A stretch of DNA of 64,000 nt. Source: Gemella haemolysans (GTDB lineage: Bacteria > Bacillota > Bacilli > Staphylococcales > Gemellaceae). A program made the translations under genes and the position numbers. Below the pieces are notes generated by a model that was not told the DNA's origin, did no database searches, and saw only the letters and a list, made by a program, of their open reading frames with translations. Positions 36,524-45,941 of the stretch are shown here, piece by piece (position 1 is the first letter of the stretch; each line of letters begins with the position of its first letter). Location: positions 1 to 64,000 of the forward strand of contig NZ_CABFLN010000059.1 of the NCBI RefSeq assembly GCF_901873445.1, given 5' to 3'.

Positions 36524-37672
36524 TTAAACCAATTTTTCGTAACCTTCTTTAATTTTATTTAATAAAGCTGTATCTGTTAATTCTGTTACTTCACTTAAAG
36601 CTTCAATAACACCTTTATCTTTAATTAGTTGTTCAAGTTTTACAGATTGTTCATCTTCTTCAGATTTAAATGTAAGTATATATGAACAAGCTTTTAGTAA
36701 AGCACTATTTGATAATCCTAATTCTTCTGTTTCTCTAATAGGTTTAATAAATCTTTCGTTATATCCTAATTTTCTTATAGGAGTACGACAAATTCTAGAA
36801 ACATTATCTACAATACGAGGATTTTCAAAGCGTTTGATTGTTTTATTTCTATAAGCTTCCATCTCTGCTTTATCGAATCCCCATTTTTTCTCAAGTAATG
36901 CACTAGTTTCTTCTAATACAGCAATGAAATCTTTTCTTACATCAGCATGTTTAGCACCATCTGAAACTAACTCAATACCTAAGTAATTCGCAATATAGCT
37001 TAGTGCTGCATGCCCTGTATTTACCGTAAATAGTTTTCTTTCAATAAACGGATTAAGATCTTCTACGTAGTGTACTTGTTCAATATTTCTATTACTTTCT
37101 ACTTTAATTTTATTCGCTTCTATTACCCATTCACAGAATTTCTCCACTTCAACTAGAAGAACATCATCATGTTTTTGAGCTGGTACGATTCTATCTACTG
37201 CCGAATTTGGGAATCCTACATATTTATTAACAAACTCTTGTTCTTGTTCTGAAAGATGTTTAAACACTTCTGTTTTTAAAAAATCAGATCCAGAAATCAT
37301 ATTTTCACAAGCGATAATATCTAATAATTTAGTATTATTATTCACTACTTTTAATTTTAATCCTTCTGCGATATCTTTAGCTATGATAGGAAGAACATTC
37401 GGACCTATAGAAGTAGTAATTAATTCTACCTTACCAATTTCTGTATAAAGTTGTTCTTTTTCTTCAGCAATGTTTAAAGCATCAAAGTTATTAAGTTCAA
37501 CTTCTTCGATATTTTCATCTAATATTCTAATAGTGTACGTGTCACGACGTTTTAAATCATTAACCACATCTTTATTAATATCTACAAAAGTAATGTGATA
37601 TCCAGATTTATTTAATAATTCTCCTATGAAGCCACGTCCGATATTTCCTGCACCAAAATGTAAATTTTTCAT
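36524..37672 (-). CDS. mtlD: Mannitol-1-phosphate 5-dehydrogenase
   Basis: This 382-residue enzyme oxidises mannitol 1-phosphate to fructose 6-phosphate with NAD. The N-terminal Rossmann motif is LHFGAGNIGRGFIGELL, followed by an acidic residue in FVDINKDV. The catalytic Lys region appears as LFTVNTGHAALSYIANYLG, and FPNSAVDRIVP is also typical. It is the last gene of the mannitol operon, 31 bases after mtlF. No truncation is visible. Confidence 0.95.
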   Translation of the reverse strand: MKNLHFGAGNIGRGFIGELLNKSGYHITFVDINKDVVNDLKRRDTYTIRILDENIEEVELNNFDALNIAEEKEQLYTEIGKVELITTSIGPNVLPIIAKDIAEGLKLKVVNNNTKLLDIIACENMISGSDFLKTEVFKHLSEQEQEFVNKYVGFPNSAVDRIVPAQKHDDVLLVEVEKFCEWVIEANKIKVESNRNIEQVHYVEDLNPFIERKLFTVNTGHAALSYIANYLGIELVSDGAKHADVRKDFIAVLEETSALLEKKWGFDKAEMEAYRNKTIKRFENPRIVDNVSRICRTPIRKLGYNERFIKPIRETEELGLSNSALLKACSYILTFKSEEDEQSVKLEQLIKDKGVIEALSEVTELTDTALLNKIKEGYEKLV

Positions 37673-37703
37673 TGTAATACCTTCTTACTAATTTTATTTT
37701 TAA

Positions 37704-38147
37704 TTATTCAACTTCCGATAATAACGTAATAACTTCTTCTTCAGTAGCAGCGTTTACTAATTTTATAACATTTTCTTGTTCTGAACAGAAGATTGCTATT
37801 TTTGATAATAATTCTAAATGCTCCCCGTCTTTACCAGCTATACCGAATACTACGAATACCATCTTGTCTTCTGTATCTTCAGGTTTAGCAAATGAAACAC
37901 CTCCTGGAATTTGAATAATAGAAATTCCTGTGCTTTTAATTGATTTTTTTGCTTCATCTGTTCCATGAGGAATCGCAATAAAGTTCCCCATGTAAGTTGA
38001 TACGATTTCTTCTCTTTCTAACATCGCAGGGATGTAATCACTATCTACATATCCATTTTCTACTAAGATTTCTCCCGCTTTTCTAATCGCTTCTTCTTTA
38101 TTACTAATTTCTTGCCCTAATCTAATATCTTTTTTTGTTAAATTCAT
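37704..38147 (-). CDS. mtlF: Mannitol PTS enzyme IIA component
   Basis: This protein of about 147 residues passes phosphate from HPr to the IIB domain of MtlA. The active-site His is in FIAIPHGTDEAKKSI (about residue 61-63). The start is placed at MNLTKKDI, with GGAG 8 bases upstream; two further residues are possible. It has its own promoter with an upstream dyad like that of mtlA, although mtlR precedes it. mtlD follows. Confidence 0.94.
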   Translation of the reverse strand: MNLTKKDIRLGQEISNKEEAIRKAGEILVENGYVDSDYIPAMLEREEIVSTYMGNFIAIPHGTDEAKKSIKSTGISIIQIPGGVSFAKPEDTEDKMVFVVFGIAGKDGEHLELLSKIAIFCSEQENVIKLVNAATEEEVITLLSEVE

Positions 38148-38192
38148 CTTCATTTCTCCTTCGAGTTTTCTTGTTCTATTTCTTATAAGTTA

Positions 38193-38249
38193 ATTATACC
38201 TTTAGTTATCCTTCTGAACAATATCAAAGTCGGCGAAACACTTTTTGCC
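38193..38249 (-). promoter_or_regulatory. mtlF promoter with predicted MtlR operator
   Basis: On the minus strand TTGTTC (38216-38221) and TATAAT (38193-38198) have a 17-base spacer. Upstream lies the dyad GGCAAAAAGTGTTTCGCC (38232-38249), followed by GACTTTGATA. The same dyad, linker and -35 box occur upstream of mtlA. The dyad sits at an activator position. Confidence 0.75.
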
Positions 38250-38334
38250 AAAATAGAGTTATAAATACTGACAAAAAATAAATTTAGTAGTAAATCACTT
38301 TAAAACATCGCTATATATCAATTTCCTTAACAAC

Positions 38335-38369
38335 AAAATAGCGACTTGAAATTAATTTCCAAGTCACTA
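38335..38369 (-). terminator. Terminator after mtlR
   Basis: The stem AGTGACTTGGAAA/TTTCAAGTCGCT is followed by ATTTTGTTG on the minus strand. It would separate mtlR from the mtlF transcript. Confidence 0.65.
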
Positions 38370-38375
38370 TAATAA

Positions 38376-40358
38376 CTATAACTGTAAAATATAATTTTTC
38401 AAGATAAGTTCAATCTTTGTAAGGATAAAGTCTTTATTCTTACTAGCTAAAGCTTTAGTAAATACCTCATCATCTAATATCGCAATACTAATTTGACTAA
38501 GTAAATCTGTAAATTCTTGTTGATTTTGACTGACCATCACTATAAAATTATCAACATTCTGATTACTTCCCACTGAATTTTTCATAACGATACAGTCATT
38601 TAACGAACTAATTATAACAAATGGTTCTTCGATATCATTATTTAACGTATGGAAAAGAGCTATGTTCGTATTAGGAATAACTACAGAACTCTTATTATGT
38701 CTTTCTAACAGACTATTTAAAACTTTATCTTTGTTAGTAATATTCAGTGCCGAATCTGTTAAAATACCTTTTAATATTACTTCATAGTTAGCTTTGCTGT
38801 CTGTTTCAACATACTCAGTGTTTTTCAAAATAATTCGACACGCACTACTAAACTTATCAATATTGACAATATTCTCTCTTTTAACAGTATTATTCCTTTT
38901 GAAACTTCTACTAGATAATATTTTTTCACGAATTAAGTTTATATCTTTTTCTTTTAGAATAGTCGGGATTAATAAGTAATCGATATCTTGTTCCAGTTCG
39001 ATTGAAGATATAACTACGTCATAATTGTTTACTAAAGATTTAGTTACCTTACTAGGAATTGTATATTCTAGATTTTTTATTTCAGGAATATTTTTTCTAA
39101 TCTGACTACCTAAAATTTTTGAACTTCCAATTCCACTAGCACATATTACAAGAGCACGAATAAAATTCTTTCTATAAATTTGTTCATAACTAGATGCAAA
39201 ATGTATAACGATATAACTTAACTCCGTAGAATTAAACATTATTTCATCAAAAACAACTAACAATTCTGATTTAATTACAAGATATAGCTCATTGTAATTT
39301 TTCAATACAAAATCTTGTAATTCATCATTTTCTTCTATTAAGTTCATCTGATGTCTTTTTATCGCAGATTCAACATGCGCAATAAGACCACTAGAAAGAT
39401 TCGTATCTTGTGTGAAATCCACATTCATTTTTTCAGATACATATTTTATCAATAGACTAATCTTATATACTAGAGTATATGAATACTTATCATTTAAATA
39501 TGAAAGTTGTTCGATTAAACGACATGTTTTTAATATTTTGACAAGGAACTGGATTATATCATCTGTAATATCGAAGTCAATTATATCTTTAGAAGCGGTT
39601 AGTAGTGATTTTATACTATCATATTCTTGTTTCGGAATATTTTCTTTAATATCAGTTGGATATGACATTCGAAGAAAAACTACATTTAAACTTATAAGAA
39701 TCTTCTTGATACTAGAATCAGTATATATTTTAAACACATCAAGATGTTTATTTTCATAAAATACCTTTTTTAAAAAATCAAAGTTCAAGAATTTAATGAA
39801 TGGATTACTTGATAAAATACTACGATCATTTAATCTAGTGAAAAATTCCTCATCGCTAATCTCATTACACAGCAATGAAATAAGAAGTACTCTTCGATCT
39901 ACTTCACTACCTTCTATTTCAATACCCTGTCCTTTTTTTCTAATCAATGTCAACTTGTAATCTGATAAAATCTTTTCGATAGTACCTATTGCAGTTGCAA
40001 CAGTATTATAACTTAACATCAGTTTTTCAGAAATATCTTTAATCGAAGTATCTTCACTTAAAATTAAAAAGCATAATATTAAATTTAATCTAGTTTCTGT
40101 TGAATATGCATAATCTTCAAAACTAGCTTCAAATAGCGAAGAATCCAACTCAGATAAATCACCTTTTAGTACATACTTAGACTTTTCTTTCGTTAAATCA
40201 ATTCCAAGTTGATCTAATGAACTCTCTAAGTTTTTAATCTCTCTATAAAGTGTTCTTTCTTTTATTTTTGTAGCTTTAGCTATCTCTTTGATACTAAGTG
40301 CTTCATCAGTATTTTTCAACAAAACTTGTAATATTAGTTTTTCACGTTCGTTAAACAT
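38376..40358 (-). CDS. mtlR: MtlR PRD-type transcriptional activator of mannitol genes
   Basis: This regulator has about 660 residues. Its N-terminal HTH segments are LSIKEIAKATKIKERTLYREI and a second one near 100. Two PRD-like domains cover about 190-400. A EIIB-like domain contains the Cys of VICASGIGSSKILGSQI. A C-terminal EIIA-like domain (NTNIALFHTLN) has a His in the usual place. This is the full MtlR architecture, controlled by PTS phosphorylation. The start is placed at 40358, just after GGAGG; five more residues are possible. It lies between mtlA and mtlF. Confidence 0.9.
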   Translation of the reverse strand: MFNEREKLILQVLLKNTDEALSIKEIAKATKIKERTLYREIKNLESSLDQLGIDLTKEKSKYVLKGDLSELDSSLFEASFEDYAYSTETRLNLILCFLILSEDTSIKDISEKLMLSYNTVATAIGTIEKILSDYKLTLIRKKGQGIEIEGSEVDRRVLLISLLCNEISDEEFFTRLNDRSILSSNPFIKFLNFDFLKKVFYENKHLDVFKIYTDSSIKKILISLNVVFLRMSYPTDIKENIPKQEYDSIKSLLTASKDIIDFDITDDIIQFLVKILKTCRLIEQLSYLNDKYSYTLVYKISLLIKYVSEKMNVDFTQDTNLSSGLIAHVESAIKRHQMNLIEENDELQDFVLKNYNELYLVIKSELLVVFDEIMFNSTELSYIVIHFASSYEQIYRKNFIRALVICASGIGSSKILGSQIRKNIPEIKNLEYTIPSKVTKSLVNNYDVVISSIELEQDIDYLLIPTILKEKDINLIREKILSSRSFKRNNTVKRENIVNIDKFSSACRIILKNTEYVETDSKANYEVILKGILTDSALNITNKDKVLNSLLERHNKSSVVIPNTNIALFHTLNNDIEEPFVIISSLNDCIVMKNSVGSNQNVDNFIVMVSQNQQEFTDLLSQISIAILDDEVFTKALASKNKDFILTKIELILKNYILQL

Positions 40359-40497
40359 ATGACCTCCATTCAAAAATATCCAAAACTTTCCTTCATAATA
40401 AAAATATGACTCCCTCTTAGTAATGCATAGTGCCTTATCTAAGAAGAAGTCATAAACACTACCGTCTCTATTTACAAAATATTATATAGTTATTTTT

Positions 40498-41931
40498 CTA
40501 TTTTTGCAAATTCTCAACGATTTCATCGTATTTTGGACTGTTTAGGAAATTATCTACAGATACGTGTAGAGCTTTTCCATTCATTTGTTTCGCTCTTGGC
40601 GTTAATTCGTTTTGAGTTACGATTAATAATCCACTTTCTTCATTTAGATTTCTAATCGCTACATTTGTTACTTCATAATCAAGTCCAGCTTTTTTCACTT
40701 TGTTACGTAGGATAGAAGCACCCATTGCTGAGCTTCCCATTCCTGCATCACAAGCGAAGATAATTCTTTTAACATCAGCATAAGAAGTTTCACTTGCATT
40801 ATCAGTTGCTACGTCTTGACCTTTTGATTCAGCTTTCATGTTGCTTACTTTGCTTTGTGCTGATTCTAAGTCTCCTTCACCTTTATCACGTTTTAAGATA
40901 ATACTTGCGATTACGAATGTTACTAAAGTAGATACAACTACCCCAGCTACTACAGCAAAGTAACTTCCAGTTGCTGTTTGAGCAAGTACTGCTAAAATAC
41001 TACCTGGTGAAGCTGGAGCACGTAGACCTGCACCTAATAATTGGAATGTTGCTGTACCACTTACTCCACCTGCCATAGCTGCAAAGATTAATGCAGGTTT
41101 CATTAAGATGTATGGGAAGTAGATTTCGTGGATTCCACCGATGAAGTGGATGATTGCTGCACCTGGAGCAGAAGCTTTAGCAGAACCTTTTCCAAAGAAC
41201 ATGTAAGCTAATAAGATACCTAATCCAACACCTGGGTTAGCTTCTAATAAGTATAAAGCTGATTTACCAGTATTTAATGCTTGTTCAGTTGCGATTGGTG
41301 TTAATATACCGTGGTTAATCGCATTGTTTAAGAATAAGATTTTTGCTGGTTCGATAAACACGTTAGCAAGTGGTAATAAATGCGCATTAATAATCACATC
41401 TACACCAGCACTAAGTGCATTAGTAATAACTTTAACAATAGGTCCAATTCCAAAGAATCCTAAAATAGCTAAGATAAATCCAAGAATACCAGCTGAGAAG
41501 TTGTTTACTAACATCTCTAATCCAGTTTTAATTTTTGGTTGAACTGCTTTGTCAAATTTTTTCATTAGGTGAGCTGCGATAGGTCCCATAACCATAGCTC
41601 CTAGGAACATTGGTGTTCCACCTAAACCTTTTTCAGTGATTGTCACTGTTCCAACAATAACACCCATAGTAGCAATCGCCGCTACTACTCCTCCACGTTC
41701 ATCATGAACGTTTTTACCAGCTGAATAAGAAATTAATAGTGGTAACAGGAAGAATATCATTGGTGCAACTAATGCCGCAAGTTTTGCGTTCGGCATCCAT
41801 CCTGTTGGTATAAATAATGCAGTAATTAATCCCCAAGCTATGAATGCTCCAATGTTAGGCATTACCATACTTGAAAGAGCTGTACCGACTTTTTGAACTA
41901 AAACTTTTAAACTACTTTTATTTTCGCTCAT
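40498..41931 (-). CDS. mtlA: Mannitol PTS enzyme IICB component
   Basis: This 477-residue permease imports and phosphorylates mannitol. The EIIC domain (residues 1-340) has multiple membrane helices and the loop GGIHEIYFPYILMKP. The EIIB domain carries the phospho-Cys394 in IIFACDAGMGSSAMGAS. No EIIA domain is fused; mtlF supplies it in trans. GGAG lies about 10 bases before the ATG. It is the first gene of the mannitol cluster, with a promoter and dyad just upstream. Confidence 0.96.
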   Translation of the reverse strand: MSENKSSLKVLVQKVGTALSSMVMPNIGAFIAWGLITALFIPTGWMPNAKLAALVAPMIFFLLPLLISYSAGKNVHDERGGVVAAIATMGVIVGTVTITEKGLGGTPMFLGAMVMGPIAAHLMKKFDKAVQPKIKTGLEMLVNNFSAGILGFILAILGFFGIGPIVKVITNALSAGVDVIINAHLLPLANVFIEPAKILFLNNAINHGILTPIATEQALNTGKSALYLLEANPGVGLGILLAYMFFGKGSAKASAPGAAIIHFIGGIHEIYFPYILMKPALIFAAMAGGVSGTATFQLLGAGLRAPASPGSILAVLAQTATGSYFAVVAGVVVSTLVTFVIASIILKRDKGEGDLESAQSKVSNMKAESKGQDVATDNASETSYADVKRIIFACDAGMGSSAMGASILRNKVKKAGLDYEVTNVAIRNLNEESGLLIVTQNELTPRAKQMNGKALHVSVDNFLNSPKYDEIVENLQK

Positions 41932-41975
41932 AAGTATAAATCTCCTTTTGTTTTTTACTTTTATCTTATGAACTC

Positions 41976-42051
41976 ATTATACATTCTGCCTAGTCAACGA
42001 ACAATATCAAAGTAGGCAAAATGAATTTCGCCAAATTGAAAACGTAACACA
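41976..42051 (-). promoter_or_regulatory. mtlA promoter, predicted MtlR operator and a possible cre-like site
   Basis: TTGTTC (41999-42004) and TATAAT (41976-41981) have a 17-base spacer on the minus strand. The dyad GGCGAAATTCATTTTGCC (42015-42032) lies upstream with the linker TACTTTGATA, as at mtlF. Further upstream, 42036-42051 (TTGAAAACGTAACACA on the plus strand) partly matches a catabolite (cre) site, with poor fit at one end. Confidence 0.7.
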
Positions 42052-42200
42052 AATACTTTAATACCAGTGTTTTAGGAAATAATTTCAGATTGGTGAAATA
42101 ATTAAATATAGTTGATGGTTGGGGTTGACAGAAGTATAAAAGATTATAAATTCGTCAAAAAACTCGGATTGACATAAGGTCAATCGGAATAAAATTTATT

Positions 42201-42524
42201 TTATTTCACAGCAAATTCTTGACTACCTAGTTCAGCTCCACCTACACCTTTATATGCAGTAAGTTTTACTGGTGTGGTTAAGTCTGTAAGTTCATAAGCT
42301 ACAGCACCAGAAACAGTTCCATCTTTTTTTATAGTGGCTGATTGATCACGAACTAATGTTTTATCTGGGTGCATAGCAACTTGAAGTTTATTAACTTTAT
42401 TCTTATCGTTATCTTGAATTGCTCCTTGAGGAAAAGAAGCAAACCATGCACTCATTGGATTAATTATATCTTTTCCACTTTTATTTGTAGTATCTAAGAG
42501 TATTTTATTCGGTCTTGAAACACT
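42201..42524 (-). pseudogene. C-terminal remnant of a DUF5067-like protein
   Basis: An open frame of 107 codons follows an in-frame TAG. It reads NKILLDTTNKSGKDIINPMS, then AWFASFPQGAIQDND and a C-terminal beta-rich stretch ending LGSQEFAVK. This resembles the C-terminal part of DUF5067 lipoproteins, which are surface proteins of unknown role. No signal peptide, lipobox or ribosome site is present, and an ATG at 42455 would give only 84 residues. It is probably a truncated relic beside the decayed prophage. Confidence 0.55.
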
Positions 42525-42541
42525 CTAGAAAGAACTATAAC

Positions 42542-43375
42542 TTAACCTACTTCTGAATAATCTGTAGGTTTAAATTTAAATTCCTGATTCTAATCTTCAT
42601 GCTTTATATACCCTTCTTGACTAGAAACTTTCCTTCCAAACTTAGTTACACTATACCAGATAGAGTTAAGTTCGCTATCTTCTAAAGGTGGTGTACATTT
42701 AGATGCTTGTTCTAAATACATGGAATAACTTTCTTTAGTTGCTCCGTATCGTTTTATAATCTTTCCAGCAAAATAACTCATAGTAGAATTACGACTACCT
42801 TGTTCGATTACTGGTGTATGCTCCTTTAATTTCAAAAGCCTAAAAGCATCTGCAACTCCAAGTATTTCATCTAGATTCTTTTCACCTTCAAACAAAATAA
42901 ATTCATCAGTAATATCTCCGAATATAAATATTGAACGATCCAAAGCATTTTTATCGAAAAAGTTATATTTTTCATACACCTGTTTTTTTAAAATTTCATC
43001 CTCATCTGAAGTCAAAAATAACCTATGTGGGATATAAACATGATGTTTAGGTCGAGCTACTTTCCCATTCTTTTCTTTATTATCATTTCGACTAGGAACT
43101 ACAACGTGACTTGCTCCTTCAAGCAAATACTCATAATCTTCTGGATAAATCCAACCATTTGGATTATCACTATGTTCATTATCACAATTAAAAACATCAC
43201 AGTCACACTCTAAGAAATTATCTTTATTTCGATAATAATTTTTAAAATTAACACATACGTGATCAAAACATACTAGCTCTTTTAATTGTTTCATATTTTC
43301 AATTAAACACTTAATATTATAAATACAATTCTTAGCGTTACCTTGAAAGTTTGATCTATGAATAGTTAACCTCAT
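42542..43375 (-). pseudogene. Phage primase/replication protein, truncated and interrupted
   Basis: The first 261 codons are open and encode the N-terminal half of a phage D5/VapE-type replication protein. It starts MRLTIHRSNFQGNAKNC, with a cysteine cluster CDCDVFNCD near 60 and a PriCT-like helical segment (NSTMSYFAGKIIKRYGATKE) near 205. A TAG follows KHED; the same frame then continues NQEFKFKPTDYSEVG to a TAA at 42542. The helicase half of such proteins is missing. It is therefore a nonsense-interrupted and 3'-deleted pseudogene. Confidence 0.75.
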
Positions 43376-43376
43376 A

Positions 43377-43733
43377 TTACTTTATCACCGTAAAATACTT
43401 TATAGTTTTATGATGCTTTTTCGCTACATCAATTTCTACTTTCATAGTTTCTGTTATATTGTCACCTAAAACCGAGATTTAACTGCATTTTCCAAGGAGA
43501 ATGATATCCGCAAACATAGCATTTTTCTTATTTACTTCATTTGAGTCATCCATAAATGGAAATAACACATGAAGTATTATTGGAATATTACCTGCCATAT
43601 AAGCAAGTCTTCCTAGCTTTATAGCCTTTTTAGTATTCGCTTCTATATCACCTCTGAACGAAGCGCAAATATAGACCAAAGGTTTATAAGCGTCTTTCTT
43701 TTCTTCTTTTATTTTCTTTTGACTCTTACTCAT
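43377..43733 (-). pseudogene. DUF7768 / deoxyribosyltransferase-like phage protein, interrupted by a stop codon
   Basis: The frame encodes KPLVYICASFRGDIEANTKK and PIILHVLFPFMDD, typical of phage nucleoside 2-deoxyribosyltransferase-like proteins. After GKCS there is a TAA at about 43479, and the same frame continues ISVLGDNITETMKVEID to 43377. Intact relatives read roughly SEIWVFGDNIT here, so a Glu codon probably became TAA and Trp/Phe codons changed nearby. The 8-base overlap with the Rha gene is retained. Confidence 0.7.
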
Positions 43734-44397
43734 TGATTTTTTCCTCCCATTTTTGTTTGTACCACTCTAAATGACGTTTTCTATCTTCGTAATTAGGAAA
43801 AGCGACCAAAAGACCGATATCTACCTTTTGTAATTTTTCAATCAAGTTAATTTGAACCTCTGTTAAATATGGACGAATACTAGTCCCTTTTTCAAGATTA
43901 TTCTCTAAACGAAATTGTTTAGCAGACTTTCCTAAAACAATACGATTAATCATATCACACTCATTACTAAAATGATATGGTTTTGGCTTTTTGTGAAGTA
44001 ATTTGATGCTTTCAGTTAATAAGGGAAATTCGGTTCTTGCTTTTACTAAAGACTTAATAAGTTCTTCCATTTCATTAAAACGTCTTATATATAATTCTTT
44101 AAATCTTAATGCATTTTCCCCTGTGTACCCCATTACCAATATAGTAAAACCGTCACGTGTTAAATAATAACAAGGTCGTTTTTGATTTTGCTTATCTTTA
44201 TAAGAGCTCAGCGCAAAATTGCGCTCAGCAAATTCTTTACTCAACCCTGAATTGGGGACGGCTATATTTCGAATATCTCTTAAAATCTCTTTATGATTTT
44301 TCTCAAAAAACTCTGCCACATACAAGCTGTCAACTCTTGCAATATCCTTTTTATCTGCGAATAAACCATATTCATTTTTTGGTATTAGTTCCTTCAT
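43726..44397 (-). CDS. Rha-family phage regulatory protein
   Basis: This intact 223-residue protein has the Rha motif in its N-terminal half: VAEFFEKNHKEILRDIRNI, then RPCYYLTRDGFTILVMGYTG and FNEMEE. A variable C-terminal DNA-binding-like region follows. Rha proteins are phage regulators that affect lytic growth, first described in phi80 and P22. AGGAGG lies about 9 bases before the ATG. It is one of the few open genes in a decayed module, so it may still be expressed. Confidence 0.88.
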   Translation of the reverse strand: MKELIPKNEYGLFADKKDIARVDSLYVAEFFEKNHKEILRDIRNIAVPNSGLSKEFAERNFALSSYKDKQNQKRPCYYLTRDGFTILVMGYTGENALRFKELYIRRFNEMEELIKSLVKARTEFPLLTESIKLLHKKPKPYHFSNECDMINRIVLGKSAKQFRLENNLEKGTSIRPYLTEVQINLIEKLQKVDIGLLVAFPNYEDRKRHLEWYKQKWEEKINE

Positions 44398-44461
44398 ATT
44401 GAACTACCTCCTGTAATTATATTAATGAGGAATATTGCTATCCCTCTATATCATAGGCAAT

Positions 44462-44490
44462 AAAAAAGAGAGAGAATTTAACCTCTCACT
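44462..44490 (-). terminator. Hairpin terminator after the DNA polymerase pseudogene
   Basis: The stem GAGAGG/CTCTCTC is followed by TTTTTTATTG on the minus strand. Confidence 0.65.
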
Positions 44491-44497
44491 CAAAATC

Positions 44498-45810
44498 TTA
44501 ATCTTTCATATAAAAATCGCACGTATATCCATCTACCGTAAGTATCAATCCCTTTGCCCAATCAGGGACTCGACTCATAGTTTCACAAATATAATCTAGT
44601 TTTATATTCTCTGGAGTCTCTATAATTATTTCATCATAACCATGGGCTACAATATTATAATCACTTAAATTTTGTAAAACATACATTAGTATATCTCTAG
44701 AAATATTCTCTACAAACTTAGTTCCATACCTCTATATTCTCTCCCATTTTTTAGCTACACCTATACCTTTATAAGTAACCGATTCGCCCCCAAATTTATT
44801 AATTTCACTCTTGGATTTAACGTATGATAGTTTTCTTCCACTTAGTAATGTTATTCTAAGTAATCCACTCCTACATTCAAACTCTAGTCCATATGTTTTA
44901 GTCACATCTTTCATAGCTTGATATTTCTTTATAGATGATTTTGATAACTGCATTCTCAAAGTCAACACTTTTGATACTTCTCCTTTTGTAACTTTAACAA
45001 GTTTTTTAACTGATTATTATCTAAAATTTTCAGTTTCAATACCTTGTTCACTCAACCAACCTTTTAGCTAAACTACTGAGTTTGGATTTTCTAATTCTGT
45101 CAAAATTTGTAATTCACTCATTAACTTCATTCTTACTTTGTCTCCTATGGCTATTACTCTTTTTACAAATTTCAAATCTACTTTAATCCCTCTATCATTA
45201 ATTTCTTGATCTAATTGGTACTCTTTTCATATAAAATCAGATACCTGAAACTTCATAAGCTTGCATTGTATTTCTTTTTCTGTATCAACATCACGAATAT
45301 TGTAGGTTTTAAAAGTCTCCCATTTCATTCTATCGTGATATGGAAAGTTTCTATTTCTAAATCCATTTGATTTCGTTGGTGTACAAGGTAAAAAAAATTT
45401 TTTATCAGATCCTTACTTTTTATTAATTTTTGCTTCTCAAGTCCTAATACTTTTCCTACACCTTCAAGAGAAAATGGTAACCCCATATATGCACTCCATA
45501 TCATTGTACATCTCCAGCTTTTTGGATTTAAATATGTTCCTTTAGTGAGTTTTAAAAATCTCGATAAACATATTCGTTCAAACTGTGCATTGAATGCCCA
45601 CTTAATGACATTATCATCTAATAACGCTTGTATTATATCTTCAGATAATTTTTCTCCACCTGCTATATCAACTATCTCAGTTTTACCTCCATCTATAGAA
45701 TATGCAAAGAGGAGGACTTCAAAGTCCTCACTCTCTACATATTTATATACCCCAGACTTTGATATATTGATACTATAGAATGTTTCAATATCAATATTTA
45801 TAGTCTTCAT
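44498..45810 (-). pseudogene. Phage family A DNA polymerase, decayed
   Basis: Three fragments of one polymerase lie in order. The first (45810 downward) is the 3'-5' exonuclease domain, starting MKTINIDIETFYSINI with DIE of motif I. It breaks at a homopolymer near 45395, and a second frame continues FFLPCTPTKSNGFRNRNFPY. That frame meets a TGA near 45226 where EYQLDQEIND suggests a Trp codon, and a TAG near 45070 within ENPNSVV-LKGWL. The third part (44968-44498) joins LRMQLSKSSIKKYQAMKDV directly to late-domain sequence RKLSYVKSKSEINKFGGE. The polymerase active-site motifs A and B are therefore deleted. The C-terminus AKGLILTVDGYTCDFYMKD remains. It cannot encode an active enzyme. Confidence 0.85.
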
Positions 45811-45929
45811 TTTCTTAATTTCTCCCTTATGTTTACATACAAATCTACTAACTCTGTTATTATAAACTCACCAACATATGTTGCAGCAAGTAAAATAATT
45901 AATAGATTAAGTATATCTGAAATATTCAT
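45807..45929 (-). CDS. Short phage membrane peptide
   Basis: A 40-residue frame begins MNISDILNLLIILLAATYVG and forms one membrane helix followed by a charged tail (VNIREKLRK). AGGAGG lies 8 bases before its ATG, and its TGA overlaps the ATG of the polymerase gene. This spacing is typical of a translated phage gene. The function is unknown. Confidence 0.6.
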   Translation of the reverse strand: MNISDILNLLIILLAATYVGEFIITELVDLYVNIREKLRK

Positions 45930-45941
45930 TCTTTCATCCTC

